DNA of 52,393 bases from IMG/VR virus record IMGVR_UViG_3300035228_000496, positions 1 to 52,393 of that record. One strand, given 5' to 3'. The stretch comes from a virus. Position numbers and translations under genes: made by a program. Positions 1 to 10,300 of the stretch are shown here, one piece after another (position 1 is the first letter of the stretch; every line of letters begins with the position of its first letter). The notes below the pieces were generated by a model. The model was given only the letters and a program-made list of their open reading frames with translations, was not told where the DNA came from and did not search any database.

Positions 1-213
1 TATATCCGCAACGGTGCCGACGAACGCGAATGCCTTCGTGAGTTCCGTGCCACCTCCGAACGCCATTCTGATTATGCTGTCCGCCTTGCGGTGAACTCCT
101 GTAAATTCTTGGATTCCTCCGTTAAAGACGCAAAAGGTTTGCATGATTACGCGAACGGTCTTCTGTTCTCTTTGCAGTCGCTTGGTGGCGATCGCTTCCA
201 GGGTTGCCGCTGA
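1..213 (+). CDS. 3' end of an unrecognised protein (partial)
   Basis: An open frame enters from the left edge and runs 70 codons to a TGA at 211-213. The fragment is polar, with several Arg, Cys and Ser residues (near the start NGADERECLREFRATSERH, at the end LGGDRFQGCR). I recognise no family and no start codon is visible. Codon choice is GC-rich (many GCC, CGC, TCC, TTC), unlike the AT-rich structural genes further on. That could mean a recently acquired gene or a highly expressed one. The frame is uninterrupted and ends just before a GC-rich spacer with a strong hairpin, so it is probably a real gene end. Confidence 0.5.
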   Translation, partial: YIRNGADERECLREFRATSERHSDYAVRLAVNSCKFLDSSVKDAKGLHDYANGLLFSLQSLGGDRFQGCR

Positions 214-254
214 CCCGTAGGGGTTGCCAGCAGCGTTGGTGCGTGGTAGGCAGT

Positions 255-272
255 GCCCCCGTCGGTGGGGGC
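255..272 (+). other. Perfect GC hairpin in spacer
   Basis: GCCCCC (255-260) and GGGGGC (267-272) are perfectly complementary around a 6-base GTCGGT loop. The hairpin lies 41 bases after the upstream stop. No run of T follows, so it is not a classical intrinsic terminator. It could be an RNA 3'-end stabiliser or a pause/termination site. The spacer 214-310 is strikingly GC-rich. I see no gene in 214-393. Confidence 0.6.
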
Positions 273-380
273 GTTGCGCCGTGGCGCGTGTGGCGTCCCC
301 CCGTATATAAAACGCTAAGGTACCATTAAGCTATAAAGTCTTGCTTTTGCGACCTCTCTATAGAACTCCACACTTTTCTA

Positions 381-386
381 TATAAT
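381..386 (+). promoter_or_regulatory. -10-like TATAAT next to a start codon
   Basis: TATAAT lies 7 bases before the ATG at 394. No good -35 hexamer sits 16-18 bases upstream (358-363 reads CTATAG). If used, the transcript would be nearly leaderless. Weak candidate. Confidence 0.25.
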
Positions 387-393
387 CCAAGAA

Positions 394-588
394 ATGGAAA
401 ACAGTATAACTTGTATGCAAAAAAATTCCGGTGAAAATTTTTCGACTGTAGAGGTCGATCCCGTAACAGGTGAATATGTTGCTCAGATACCAGAGTGGAT
501 CATCTCTGAATTTGGGTGGTATGAAGGTACACAGTTAAATTTGGAGGTTGATAAAGATGCTATCGTGATAACCGAACTTAAAGATTGA
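394..588 (+). CDS. Small AbrB/SpoVT-like protein, possible DNA-binding regulator
   Basis: This 64-residue protein has the size and pattern of AbrB/MazE swapped-hairpin domains: a short beta segment (VDPVTGEYVAQIPEWII), the FGWYEGTQLNLEVD turn, and a last strand AIVITEL. In that family the fold is a dimeric DNA-binding barrel, often autoregulatory. The match comes from the spacing of hydrophobic strands and the IPEWI..FGWYEGT core rather than a diagnostic motif. The stop codon (586-588) lies inside the -35 box of the next promoter. A regulatory role on that promoter is inference only. Confidence 0.6.
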   Translation: MENSITCMQKNSGENFSTVEVDPVTGEYVAQIPEWIISEFGWYEGTQLNLEVDKDAIVITELKD

Positions 589-613
589 CGTGCTCCTTGT
601 AATGGAGTATAAT
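585..613 (+). promoter_or_regulatory. Sigma70-type promoter
   Basis: TTGACG (585-590) and TATAAT (608-613) are separated by exactly 17 bases, a near-consensus bacterial vegetative promoter. It faces the glycosyltransferase-like gene at 652. T4-like cyanophages are known to use host sigma70-type promoters for early genes, so this gene is probably read early by host polymerase, unlike the late genes after 1750. The -35 box overlaps the stop codon of the preceding gene. Confidence 0.8.
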
Positions 614-630
614 TACATTTGAATGCATTC
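598..630 (+). promoter_or_regulatory. Dyad symmetries over the -10 and start site (possible operator)
   Basis: TGTAAT (598-603) and ATTACA (612-617) form an inverted repeat with an 8-base spacer that covers the -10 box. A perfect 10-base palindrome, GAATGCATTC (621-630), lies just downstream near the expected transcription start. This is where a repressor would act. The binding protein is unknown; the small AbrB-like product encoded just upstream is one candidate. Confidence 0.35.
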
Positions 631-651
631 ACATTTTAATTTGACCTAATT

Positions 652-1410
652 ATGGCAAAAGGATTTACAGTAAAAGCAAAAACGCCCGTAGCAGCTCCTA
701 GACCTGCTGAGTGGGATTATGCCAAAGCAAAGGAGATGATAAAGGGAAAGACAGTAGTATTCTGTCTACCTGGTAGAGGAGTATCATACACATACCTAAA
801 GAACTTTGTACAATTGTGTTTTGATCTAGTACAGAACGGAGCAAGTATTCAGATTAGTCAAGACTATAGTTCCATGGTGAACTTTGCACGTTGTAAGTGT
901 CTTGGTGCTAATGTATTGCGTGGACCTGATCAGAAACCATGGGATGGTAAGTTGCAGTATGATTATCAGTTATGGATTGATAGTGATATTGTATTCAATG
1001 TAGAGAAGTTCTATCAGTTAGTATTGATGGATCAGGACATTGCATCTGGATGGTATTGTACTGAAGATGGACAGACGACTAGTGTTGCACATTGGATGGA
1101 GGAAGATGATTTCCGTTCTAATGGTGGCGTTATGAATCATGAGACACTTGAGAGTATTGCTAAGCGTAAGAAACCATTCACTGTAGACTATGCAGGATTT
1201 GGATGGTTGCTGATTAAGAATGGAGTCTTTGAGCACGAAGAGATTAAGTATCCATGGTTTGCACCTAAGATGCAGGTCTTTGAATCAGGAGAAGTACAAG
1301 ATATGTGTGGAGAGGATGTATCATTCTGTCTGGATGCAATCGCAGCAGGTTTTGAGATCTGGTGTGATCCACGTATCAGAGTTGGTCACGAGAAGACAAG
1401 GGTGATCTGA
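652..1410 (+). CDS. Glycosyltransferase-like protein (GT-A type)
   Basis: The 252-residue protein carries features of GT-A nucleotide-sugar transferases. These are a first beta-alpha unit (TVVFCLPGRGVSYTYL, from about residue 35), a metal-binding DxD motif as D110-S111-D112 in QLWIDSDIVF, and a late CGEDVSFCLDAI segment (residues 219-230) followed by WCDPRIRVGHEK. The GED and terminal His pattern is common in phage glycosyltransferases. The first ~25 residues are Lys/Ala/Pro rich. The acceptor is unknown: virion protein, DNA base and host surface glycan are all possible. It has its own sigma70-like promoter, so it is likely expressed earlier than the structural genes that follow. Confidence 0.72.
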   Translation: MAKGFTVKAKTPVAAPRPAEWDYAKAKEMIKGKTVVFCLPGRGVSYTYLKNFVQLCFDLVQNGASIQISQDYSSMVNFARCKCLGANVLRGPDQKPWDGKLQYDYQLWIDSDIVFNVEKFYQLVLMDQDIASGWYCTEDGQTTSVAHWMEEDDFRSNGGVMNHETLESIAKRKKPFTVDYAGFGWLLIKNGVFEHEEIKYPWFAPKMQVFESGEVQDMCGEDVSFCLDAIAAGFEIWCDPRIRVGHEKTRVI

Positions 1411-1411
1411 G

Positions 1412-1576
1412 ATGTCTCAGGAGTTATATACACTCACTCATGACGGAAAAGTACTTGCAGAGAACTTGACGCAAGAGGAATACTTTGATAAACTAGCAGA
1501 CCTAGCAGAGGACTTCTACTCTTCTGGGTCTCCGAACCCCTCGGAAATTGAAACTACTATCACTACAACTGAGTAA
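1412..1576 (+). CDS. Small acidic protein of unknown function
   Basis: A 54-codon frame starts at ATG 1412, two bases after the previous stop. The product begins MSQELYTLTHDGKVLAENL, is acidic (many Glu/Asp) and ends in a Thr-rich tail. The pattern resembles the many tiny conserved proteins of cyanophage late regions, but I do not recognise a family. Position suggests co-transcription with the glycosyltransferase-like gene, two bases upstream, and the basic gene two bases downstream. Confidence 0.55.
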   Translation: MSQELYTLTHDGKVLAENLTQEEYFDKLADLAEDFYSSGSPNPSEIETTITTTE

Positions 1577-1578
1577 TT

Positions 1579-1725
1579 ATGGCACGCGCTAAAACTGGTC
1601 TTTCTGGTGGAACATTCGTTGAATCTAAGCCGAAGACGACTCGTCAAGGATACGGAAAAAACACGAAGTACGCCGCGACTTCTCGCAATAATGCTAAAAA
1701 GAAATATCGTGGGCAGGGTCGCTAA
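1579..1725 (+). CDS. Small basic protein, conserved cyanophage type
   Basis: This 48-residue, strongly basic protein begins MARAKTGLSGGTFVESKPK and ends NAKKKYRGQGR. I recall similar short proteins with a TRQGxGKxTKY..SRN.A.KKYRGQGR pattern in T4-like cyanophages, usually unannotated. The charge suggests nucleic-acid or acidic-protein binding, which is inference. The stop codon (1723-1725) lies in the loop of the terminator hairpin that closes this transcript. Confidence 0.7.
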   Translation: MARAKTGLSGGTFVESKPKTTRQGYGKNTKYAATSRNNAKKKYRGQGR

Positions 1726-1745
1726 GGGGGCGACCCCTTTTTTTT
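1716..1745 (+). terminator. Intrinsic terminator
   Basis: GGGTCGC (1716-1722) pairs with GCGACCC (1730-1736) around a 7-base loop. One C and eight T (1738-1745) follow. The stem begins inside the basic small gene, whose TAA stop is in the loop. It separates the sigma70-driven cluster from the late block. Confidence 0.9.
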
Positions 1746-1752
1746 ACTCGTA

Positions 1753-1760
1753 AATAAATA
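1753..1760 (+). promoter_or_regulatory. Late promoter element AATAAATA
   Basis: AATAAATA fits the NATAAATA late -10 element of T4-like cyanophages, related to T4 TATAAATA recognised by the gp55 sigma factor. It lies just after the terminator and 66 bases before the ATG at 1827. Confidence 0.65.
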
Positions 1761-1826
1761 TTAGTGAGGGATAGGAACCCCTTAAAAAGTTCTGTTTAAT
1801 ATAACCAGGAGTACAACAGGAGTCCA

Positions 1827-1970
1827 ATGGGTAATTCACCTGTCGATAGAGATAAAGATTACATGTATCAAGAATTTGGTACTAAAAGTCTTATTACAGA
1901 TTACTGGTCAATGCCACAAAAAGAAGAAGATTCTAAGGAGATGAAGGAAGAAGAACAAAATCAAGAGTAA
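1827..1970 (+). CDS. Small charged protein of unknown function
   Basis: A 47-codon frame with a good ribosome binding context (AGGAG at 1807-1811 and again at 1818-1822). The product starts MGNSPVDRDKDYMYQEFGTK, then has a LITDYWSMP segment and a Glu/Lys-rich tail. I do not recognise the family. It sits between two late promoter elements immediately upstream of gp25. Confidence 0.55.
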   Translation: MGNSPVDRDKDYMYQEFGTKSLITDYWSMPQKEEDSKEMKEEEQNQE

Positions 1971-1973
1971 GGG

Positions 1974-1981
1974 TATAAATA
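1974..1981 (+). promoter_or_regulatory. Late promoter element TATAAATA
   Basis: Exact match to the T4 late promoter core TATAAATA, 25 bases before the gp25 start. It presumably drives the baseplate wedge genes. Confidence 0.8.
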
Positions 1982-2006
1982 TATTCAGGAAAATATACCC
2001 ATTTAA

Positions 2007-2408
2007 ATGGCAGTTCAGCGGGTTTCTAGAGCATTTAAGGATATTAGTTTTGCCTTCGATCCACATCCAGTGACGAAGGACGTTCCTGTGCTTACTAATG
2101 AACGTGCGATCATTAGATCAGTACGTAATTTAGTAGAAACGATACCCACTGAACGCTTTTTTAATTCGACATTAGGTACAGACATCCGTGGAAGTCTATT
2201 TGAGTTTATTGATCACGGTAGTGCTAGGATTATTGAGGATCAAATACGCAATACAATACGCTTTTATGAGCGTAGGATTGATGATTTAAGGATTGAAGTT
2301 GATCCTCAACCTGATCTGAACTCCTTTGATGTAAAAGTACACTTCACCGTCGTTGGGTTAGACCTGCCAATACAAGCCTTCTCCTTCATATTGGAGGCAA
2401 CGCGATAA
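2007..2408 (+). CDS. 25: gp25-like baseplate wedge protein
   Basis: The 133-residue length matches T4 gp25 (132 residues). The protein shows the GPW/gp25 family layout: an N-terminal segment ending VLTNERAIIRSVRNLVET, then IPTERFFNSTLGTDIRGSLFE, and beta strands DLRIEVDPQP and VKVHFTVVGLD. In T4, gp25 sits in the baseplate wedge next to gp6 and gp53, helps start sheath assembly, and is the family conserved across contractile machines. The next gene, gp6, starts three bases after the stop. First gene of the wedge operon. Confidence 0.93.
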   Translation: MAVQRVSRAFKDISFAFDPHPVTKDVPVLTNERAIIRSVRNLVETIPTERFFNSTLGTDIRGSLFEFIDHGSARIIEDQIRNTIRFYERRIDDLRIEVDPQPDLNSFDVKVHFTVVGLDLPIQAFSFILEATR

Positions 2409-2411
2409 AAA

Positions 2412-4316
2412 ATGCCTTATACACAGTTTACTAACTTAGATTTTGACCAAATTAAGGTTCAGATTAGAGAATATCTCCGAGGTAACTCTAATTTTACCGA
2501 CTTTGACTTTGAAGGATCCAACTTTTCGGTCTTAATTGACACTCTTGCTTATAATACTTACATTAATGCCTTTAATGCGAACCTTGTAGTCAATGAATCC
2601 TTCCTGGATAGTGCTACAGTCCGTGAAAATGTGGTATCACTTGCAAGAAACATTGGTTATATACCCCGTTCTAGGACCTCTGCAAGGGCACAGATCAAAT
2701 TTGAGGTACCAACTGACACATCAAGCTCTATATTGACCTTAGAACCTGGTCTAGTGTGTGTTGGTGCGGCAGATAATACGTCATATCGCTTCTCAGTACC
2801 CGAAAGAATCACTGCTGCGGTCAAAAACAAGAAAGCAGTGTTCGGAGATGATGTAAATCCCATTACAGTCTTCCAGGGATCATACCTGACACGTCAATTT
2901 AGTGTTGATACTTCAATAGATCAACGTTATATTCTAGATAATCCCAATATTGACACCTCTACAGTCAGAGTTTACGTCTCTGGTGCCAATGATACTGGTC
3001 TTGGCAGAGAATTTAAGCATATTGATAATATTTTAAACATTGATAAGTATTCTGAAATCTTCTTGATGCAAGAAGTTCAGGAAAATCGTTATGAAATCAT
3101 GTTTGGTGACGGTTATTTTGGAAAAGAGTTAGAAACAGGCAATATTGTTACTGTTAGGTATATTGTTACTGATGGTTCGGCAGGTAATGGACCTGCATTA
3201 TTTGATTTTCAAGGCAATTTCACTGATGACAAGAACATCAGAGTTATTCCTACTGCATCAGTCGCTGTTAACACCGTCCAGAAGGCGTCTAACGGTGGTG
3301 AAGTGGAGGATGTTAAGTCAGTTAAGTACTTTGCTCCTAGACTCTATTCAGCACAGTATAGAGCAGTTACATCAAGAGACTATGAAGCAATCATTCAGTC
3401 CATTTATCCTAGTACTGAATCAGTTGCAGTTGTTGGTGGAGAAGAGTTATCACCTCCTAGATTTGGTACTGTTCAGATTAGTATTAAACCTAAGAATGGT
3501 ACATACGTTTCAGACTTTGATAAGCAGCAGATCCTGAATAAACTTAAATCTTATTCAATTGCAGGTATTAGACAATCGATTATTGACTTGAAAGTTCTTT
3601 ATGTTGAACTTGATAGCAACATTTACTACAACCTATCACAGACTGCTAGTGTTGATAATCTGAAAACTAATGTTACATCAGCACTTACCAATTATTCTAA
3701 GGATGTTGATATGAATCGCTTTGGTGGGCGATTTAAGTATAGTAAAGTTCTTCAATTAATTGATCGTGTTGATAATTCAATCACTTCTAATATTACTAGA
3801 ATTAGAATTAGAAGAGATATAAAGGTCCTGAAGAACCAGTTTGCACAATATGAATTATGTTTTGGTAATAAGTTTCATGTAAGTCCCAATGGTCTGAATA
3901 TTAAATCAACAGGATTCAGAATTGCTGGAGAAGCATCTGTAGTATATCTTACAGATGCACCAACATCTGATGCTAGATATGGTATTCTTTCCGTTGTTAA
4001 ATTAGGTGAAAACAGTCAAAGAACTGTTGTTGTAAAGGATGCTGGAACTGTTGACTACAATAAAGGTGAAATTATTCTGAATACAATTAATATTGTTTCT
4101 ACAGTTGAACCTAATGATCTTATTGAGGTTCAAGCGTTCCCAGAATCCAATGATGTTATTGGTCTTAAAGATCTGTATCTGACATTAGACATCTCTAATA
4201 GTCAGATAAATATGGTTAAAGATGTCATCGCATCTGGCGAAGATATTTCTGGCGTCTCATTTACTAGAGATTATTATACTTCAAGTTATTCAAACGGATC
4301 CTTAGAGAGGAAATAA
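2412..4316 (+). CDS. 6: gp6-like baseplate wedge protein
   Basis: 634 residues, close to T4 gp6 (660). It follows gp25 as in T4-like phages. The opening TQFTNLDFDQIKVQIREYLR and the NFSVLIDTLAYNTYINAFNA segment are typical of the gp6/baseplate J family. A central region with RLYSAQYRAVTSRDYEAIIQ (about residue 312 on) is the conserved baseplate-J motif around an RAVT-DYE core. gp6 dimers link neighbouring wedges into the inner baseplate ring. The C-terminal ~100 residues, with sequences such as GEIILNTINIVST, are beta-rich. Three bases separate it from the giant gene downstream, implying one transcript. Confidence 0.92.
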   Translation: MPYTQFTNLDFDQIKVQIREYLRGNSNFTDFDFEGSNFSVLIDTLAYNTYINAFNANLVVNESFLDSATVRENVVSLARNIGYIPRSRTSARAQIKFEVPTDTSSSILTLEPGLVCVGAADNTSYRFSVPERITAAVKNKKAVFGDDVNPITVFQGSYLTRQFSVDTSIDQRYILDNPNIDTSTVRVYVSGANDTGLGREFKHIDNILNIDKYSEIFLMQEVQENRYEIMFGDGYFGKELETGNIVTVRYIVTDGSAGNGPALFDFQGNFTDDKNIRVIPTASVAVNTVQKASNGGEVEDVKSVKYFAPRLYSAQYRAVTSRDYEAIIQSIYPSTESVAVVGGEELSPPRFGTVQISIKPKNGTYVSDFDKQQILNKLKSYSIAGIRQSIIDLKVLYVELDSNIYYNLSQTASVDNLKTNVTSALTNYSKDVDMNRFGGRFKYSKVLQLIDRVDNSITSNITRIRIRRDIKVLKNQFAQYELCFGNKFHVSPNGLNIKSTGFRIAGEASVVYLTDAPTSDARYGILSVVKLGENSQRTVVVKDAGTVDYNKGEIILNTINIVSTVEPNDLIEVQAFPESNDVIGLKDLYLTLDISNSQINMVKDVIASGEDISGVSFTRDYYTSSYSNGSLERK

Positions 4317-4319
4317 AAT

Positions 4320-7300
4320 ATGTCGCAATTTGAGAAGAGAGTTCAACTCAATAAAATTATTGAGAGTCAACTCCCTGAGTTTTTGGTTGTTGATTTCCCA
4401 AAAGCTGTTGAGTTTTTTAAACAATATTACATTTCTCAAGAATTTCAGGGTGGTAATATAGATCTGATTGATAACCTTGACAGGTATATCAAGTTAGATA
4501 ATCTTGTTCCTGAAGTTGTTATTGGTAAAACAACTCTAAGTTCTGCAATTGATACCGATGATGACATTATAACTGTCACATCAACTAAAGGTTTTCCTGA
4601 TGAGTATGGTCTGCTGAAGATCAACGATGAAATCATTACATACACTGGAAAAACTCAAACCACTTTTACAGGATGTATTAGAGGTTTTAATGGTATCACT
4701 GGATATGATGATACAACTATAAGTAATTTTAGTAATGTTAATCGCCAGAGTGTAATATTTGAAGACACTGAAGCAGAGTCTCATGAGACTGGTGAGACAA
4801 TTCAAAATCTTAGTGCCTTATTTTTACAAGAATTTTATAAGAAATTAAAGAGAACTTTTACTCCAGGTCTTGAAGAAGAAACCTTTGTAGAAGGATTGAA
4901 TGTTGGTAACTTCATCAAGCACGCTAGAAGTTTCTATCAATCAAAAGGCATTGAAGAATCTGTTATTATTCTTTTCAAAGTTCTTTATGGTGTTAAAGCA
5001 AAGGTTATTGATCTTGAAAATAGACTAATCAAACCATCCTCTGCAGAATATATTAGAAGAGAGCAGGTAGCAGCAGAAGTTTTATCTGGGAATCCATTTA
5101 AGTTAGAAGGTCAGACTGTATATCGTTCTAATGATTTAGAAACCAATGCTGCAGTTTCTGAGGTAGAGATCTTCACTAGAGATAATGAAACTTTCTACAA
5201 CATTGGTTTGTTTGTTGGATATAATGATAGAGATTTAATTGAAGGTAAATTTGATATTACCCCATTTACTAGGTCTTTAGAAGACAGATCTCCTACAGAT
5301 ACTATTATAACTGTAGATTCTACTATTGGATTTGCACAGACTGGTTATATTGTAGCAAATAATAATGTAATTTATTATTCATCGAAGAGTGTCAATCAAT
5401 TCTTTGGATGTACAGGAATCTCAACTACTGTTGGTATTGGTACATTAATTGATAAGACTTCTGGTATAAGATCTAATGAGACAATTTTTGGATATGAAGA
5501 TGGTGATATTACTAAGCCAGTTCATTTTCGCATCACTGGCGTATTAAAGAACTTTGAAGCAATTGATGATATTCCTTTGATGGAAGAAGATGAAGTCATC
5601 GCTGTAAAAAATGTAGGAGAAATAATTAACAATCCTACTCAAGATAAAACGTATAAAGAAATATTTGCAAACTCTTGGATCTATAATACCTCTACAAGAT
5701 TTTCTATTGATGAAATCAATGGAGCAACCTTTACACTAAAGACTAATATCGATAAGTCTCAACTTAAGAAAGGTGATACAGTCGAAGTATTGATAGGTGA
5801 TAGTAATAATCGTGCAACTCAAAATCTTGGTATTGTTGATTCTGTCAATAATACTACTCAAGAGGTTGTCCTTTCAGGTTTAACTAACTTTACTTCTAAT
5901 CCAAATTTAACATATAGTATTAGAAGATTATTAGTTAAGGCAGATACATTTGGCGTTGAATTGAAAGATGGTAGAAACAAGTATCTTTCCAACGTTCTAA
6001 ACGTATATACGGATGATAAGAGTCCATTTGGATATATTGCTTCAAACTCTTTACCTGGATATAGTATTCAAGATCAAATTGTTGAATCTTCAATTCCAGA
6101 TGGAACAGTAAATAATCTTGGTGGATTTAGTAGTTTCTTTAAAAACTATTCTACCATTAAGTTTCCACAAGATGTTAAATTTATTGATGGCGATCAAATC
6201 AGATATACTGCTGATAATCAATTAAGTGGTTTAGTATCTGGCGATTACTACTATATCAAGAAAATTACTAACAGTGAAATAAAATTATACATCTCATTAT
6301 CATTACTCCAGGATGATATGACTGGAAATGATTATGTAAGATTTGGACCTAATACAAATACAACTGGAACACATAATTTTACTCTTACTCGTCATGAAGA
6401 CAGAGTACTTTCTCCCAATAGTATTTTAAGGAAGTTCTCACTTTTTCCACCACAATCTCTTCCTGTAGATGATAATAGAGGATTGGGTAACATTGGTACA
6501 CTTATTGATGGGACTGAGATTAGTAGTCCAGAATCTACAGACTCTGTTCATTATGGTCCTTTAGAATCATTTGATGTATTGAATGGTGGTAAAGATTATG
6601 ATGTATTAAATCCACCAGGTATTACACTTACTACTGTTAATGCAACTGGATCTGGTGCAAAAGTAGAACCCACTATTATTGGTTCCGTTAAACAAGTATT
6701 TGTAAATCCTCAACCATTTGATATTGATAGTGTAGAGTCGATATCAATTAAAGGTGGAAATGGTAGTGGTGCTGTTTTACAACCTGTTGTTGGAGCTCGA
6801 TTCCGTGAAGTGGAATTTGATAGTAGACCATTGTCTCTTGGTGGTGGTGTTGATGTAATTAATGAGATCATCAGATTTAGAGAACCTCATTTCTTGACTA
6901 ATGGTGAGGTAATTATATACAATCAGAATGGAAATACTCCTATTGCACTTGGACCTGCATACGATGGCAATCAGACAGTCGAAGGAGCACTTGTAAGCGG
7001 CGATGAGTATGTTATAAGGGTTATCAACACATCTTCAATAAAACTCTTTAAAACGGCAGGAGAGGCGCTCTCAGGAGTTGCTGGTATTAATACTTTAGGT
7101 CTTGCAGTTCCTGCAGGCACTGCTGGCATCCATAAGTTTAGAACCGTTTCAAAGAAAAATCTGAGACAAATTAAGGTTCTTGAATCAGGATCTGGATATA
7201 CGCATAGAAAACTTAGAGTTAAAAATGTAGGATTCTCTACAGAATATAATACTGTTAGTTTTGAAAATCATGGATTTAAGACTGGCGATATTATCAACTA

Positions 7301-10300
7301 CACATACTCAACATTCTCAGGGGTAAGCACAACCACAGATCTTAGTGTTGTTGGTCTTTCTAGTGATACTCAATATCATTTACATAAACTTGATGATGAT
7401 AAATTTAAACTTATTGATGTTGGAATTGGTGCAACTATAACTGAAAATATTGATAGGAAGAAATTTGTTGATATAGTTGGATTTACAACGGACGCTCTTA
7501 ACTTACAAGGTGGATATCAAATTTTCCAATATCCACCTGTTGAAGTTGAAGTAAATGTCTCATATGCAAATACCACGGGCGGAACATTTACAATTACACC
7601 TCTAATTACTGGTGAGATTGTAGATGCATACTTATATGAGACTGGATCTGGATATGGTTCTGAAACACTGAATCTTCACACAAAACCATTAGTTGATGTA
7701 AGTGAAGGAAAGGGTTCTCAATTAAGTCCAATTATTACTAATGGTAGAATTCAAGCGATACAGATTCTTAATAAAGGAAGTGGGTACCTTTCATTACCAG
7801 AATTGATTGTTGAAGATACATCTGCTATCCCCGGTACTGGTGCGATTTTAAAACCAATTATCAATAATGGACAACTTACTGATGTGGTTGTTCTTAATGG
7901 TGGAATTGGATATAGTTCTAATTCAACTCGGATATTAGTAAAATCTAGAGGTTATGGTGCTAAGTTTGACACTAGAGTTAGAAAACTGCACGTAAACGAT
8001 GCATTTAGATTTGCAGAATCTTCTAGAAGTAATCCAAACGTAAAGATATTTTCTAATCTTTATAAGAATCGTAAGACTGATAATCTTGTTTATGGTATCT
8101 TTGGATATTCTCAAGATTTAGGATCAAATTTTGAAGAGTTTAATGGAGCACACTCACCAATCATTGGATGGGCATATGATGGTAATCCAATCTATGGTCC
8201 ATTTGGATATATTGATCCTGTTGATATTCAATCTGGTGTTAGGATTATTAATCCAAGTTATGAACTACAGTCTAATCGTGTGATAGACAGACCTGTAGGT
8301 CTTAGTGCAGGATTCTTTATTGATGACTATCAATATACTGGTTCAGGAGACTTAGATAGACACAATGGTAGATATTGTAGAACTCCAGAGTTTCCTAATG
8401 GTGTTTATGCATACTTTGTTGGAGTAACAACTAGTAATGTAACTGGTGAATTAGAACCTCTCTATCCGTATGTTATTGGTGATACATATAATTCTCAGGT
8501 TCTTACTGAGAATTTTAGTTTAGATCAATCATTTGACTTCAATAATTCCAACCTTGTTAGAAATACTCTTCCATATAATGTTTCTAAAGTTGGTGCAAAT
8601 TATGATTTCTTGAATGAGAGTTATGAAAAGTATCAACAATTAGGTATTGTTAATGCAGTATCTCAAGGCGTTATTGATGAAATCGGAGTCATTGATGGTG
8701 GAGAAGGTTATCAGATTGATGATACAGTTAATTTTAACTTAACTGAATCTGGTGGATCTGGTCTGCGTGGTTCTGTATCAGAGTTGATTGGTATTGGCGT
8801 AACTTTAATTACTACAACTAAAGAATCCTTTGAAGGATCAATTCTTGAATGGGATAATGATAGACAGGTTTCTGCATATAATCTTGACAAGGGATTGGGT
8901 TTCCCATTCAACGATAAAGATACCGTTCTTGTAAGTGGACTTTCTACTTCTCTTGCAGCACTCAATAGTACATTCCAAGTAGGAATTAAATCAGAAACTG
9001 TTGGACTTGCTGGTACTATGGTTCCATATACCAGCACTCCTGGTGGAAGATATGAAGATATCTTCACGTCTAAAAAGTTCAGTACTGTTTCTGTTGGTAG
9101 TACACTAGTAGTAAGTTCTGAATTTGGAAATGAAATTCTTACAGTTCTAAACAACTATAATAATGGTGTATTGAGAGTTCATAGATTTGGAACTGCTGGT
9201 TTTGGTCATACTATTGGATCAGAACTCCGCCTTCAACCAAACAGAATTACTTTACCTGTAAAAACTAAAGAATTCAAATCTGATAGAATTAATAAAGTAT
9301 TTTTTAATGCTCTTCATTCTGTTGGTATTGGAACAACTACTGGTGGTTCAACACAGAAAACATTTACTATTGGAAATGTTTCAGAAACTGTATCAATTCC
9401 ATTCAATCAAATCTATATTCCTGGTCATCCATTTAAAACTGGGGAAAGGGTTATATTGAGAAGATCAAATAAACCTGGTGTAAATTCCATTCTTGCTGGT
9501 GAAGATAATACACCCAATAATAATTTCTTTATACCCAATACTACTACTCTTGAAAGTGAACTTTATATAATCAATAAAGGACCAAATTATATTGGTTTGG
9601 TAACCACCGTAGGTTTAACAACCTCTGGTTATGGTTTATATTTCCATACATCTGGATCTGATGATGCTCAGTATAGTCTTGAAAATAGTAAGACACAAGT
9701 TACAGCAGATATTGATAGATTAGTAACTCAAGTGAGTTGTGCTGCAACTCATGGACTTATCAATAATGATAAGATTAAGGTGAATGTTGTTCCTAAAGGT
9801 ACTGTTGGTATCGGAACATCTACTCATGTCACAGTTAAATTTAATGAAAATAGTAAAAAACTTTTAATTAATCCAATTGGAATAACTTCTTCTGACATTA
9901 GCACTGTAACTAATCAGATTACGATTAATAATCATGGTTATAAAACCGGAGATAAAGTTTACTATGAAAGTTCTGAAGTTGCTATAGGTCTTCATACTGG
10001 ATCATACTATGTGATTGAGGATACTAGAAGTAAGTTTAGACTTGCAGAAACTCTTTATGATAGTAATCCTGATAATGAAACATCTGTCAATATTGTTGGT
10101 ACGGGAGATACGCATCATACTTTCTCACTAGTCAATCCAAGAATTGAAGTTATAAAAAATAATTCTCTCAAATTTGATTTAAGTGATGAATCTCTAGATG
10201 GTTATAAGTTTAACATCTATACTGATAGTGACTTTATCAATGAATACATTTCATCATATGATAGTAGACAATTTAACGTTGTTGGATTTGGGACAGTTGG

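Noticed and set aside
381-386. TATAAT as a full promoter for the first small gene
   Set aside because: No -35 box at proper distance and too close to the ATG; kept only as a weak site.
8711-9154. 147-codon minus-strand open frame in the giant gene
   Set aside because: Antisense to a repeat-rich coding sequence with no promoter or family match; all other genes are on the + strand.
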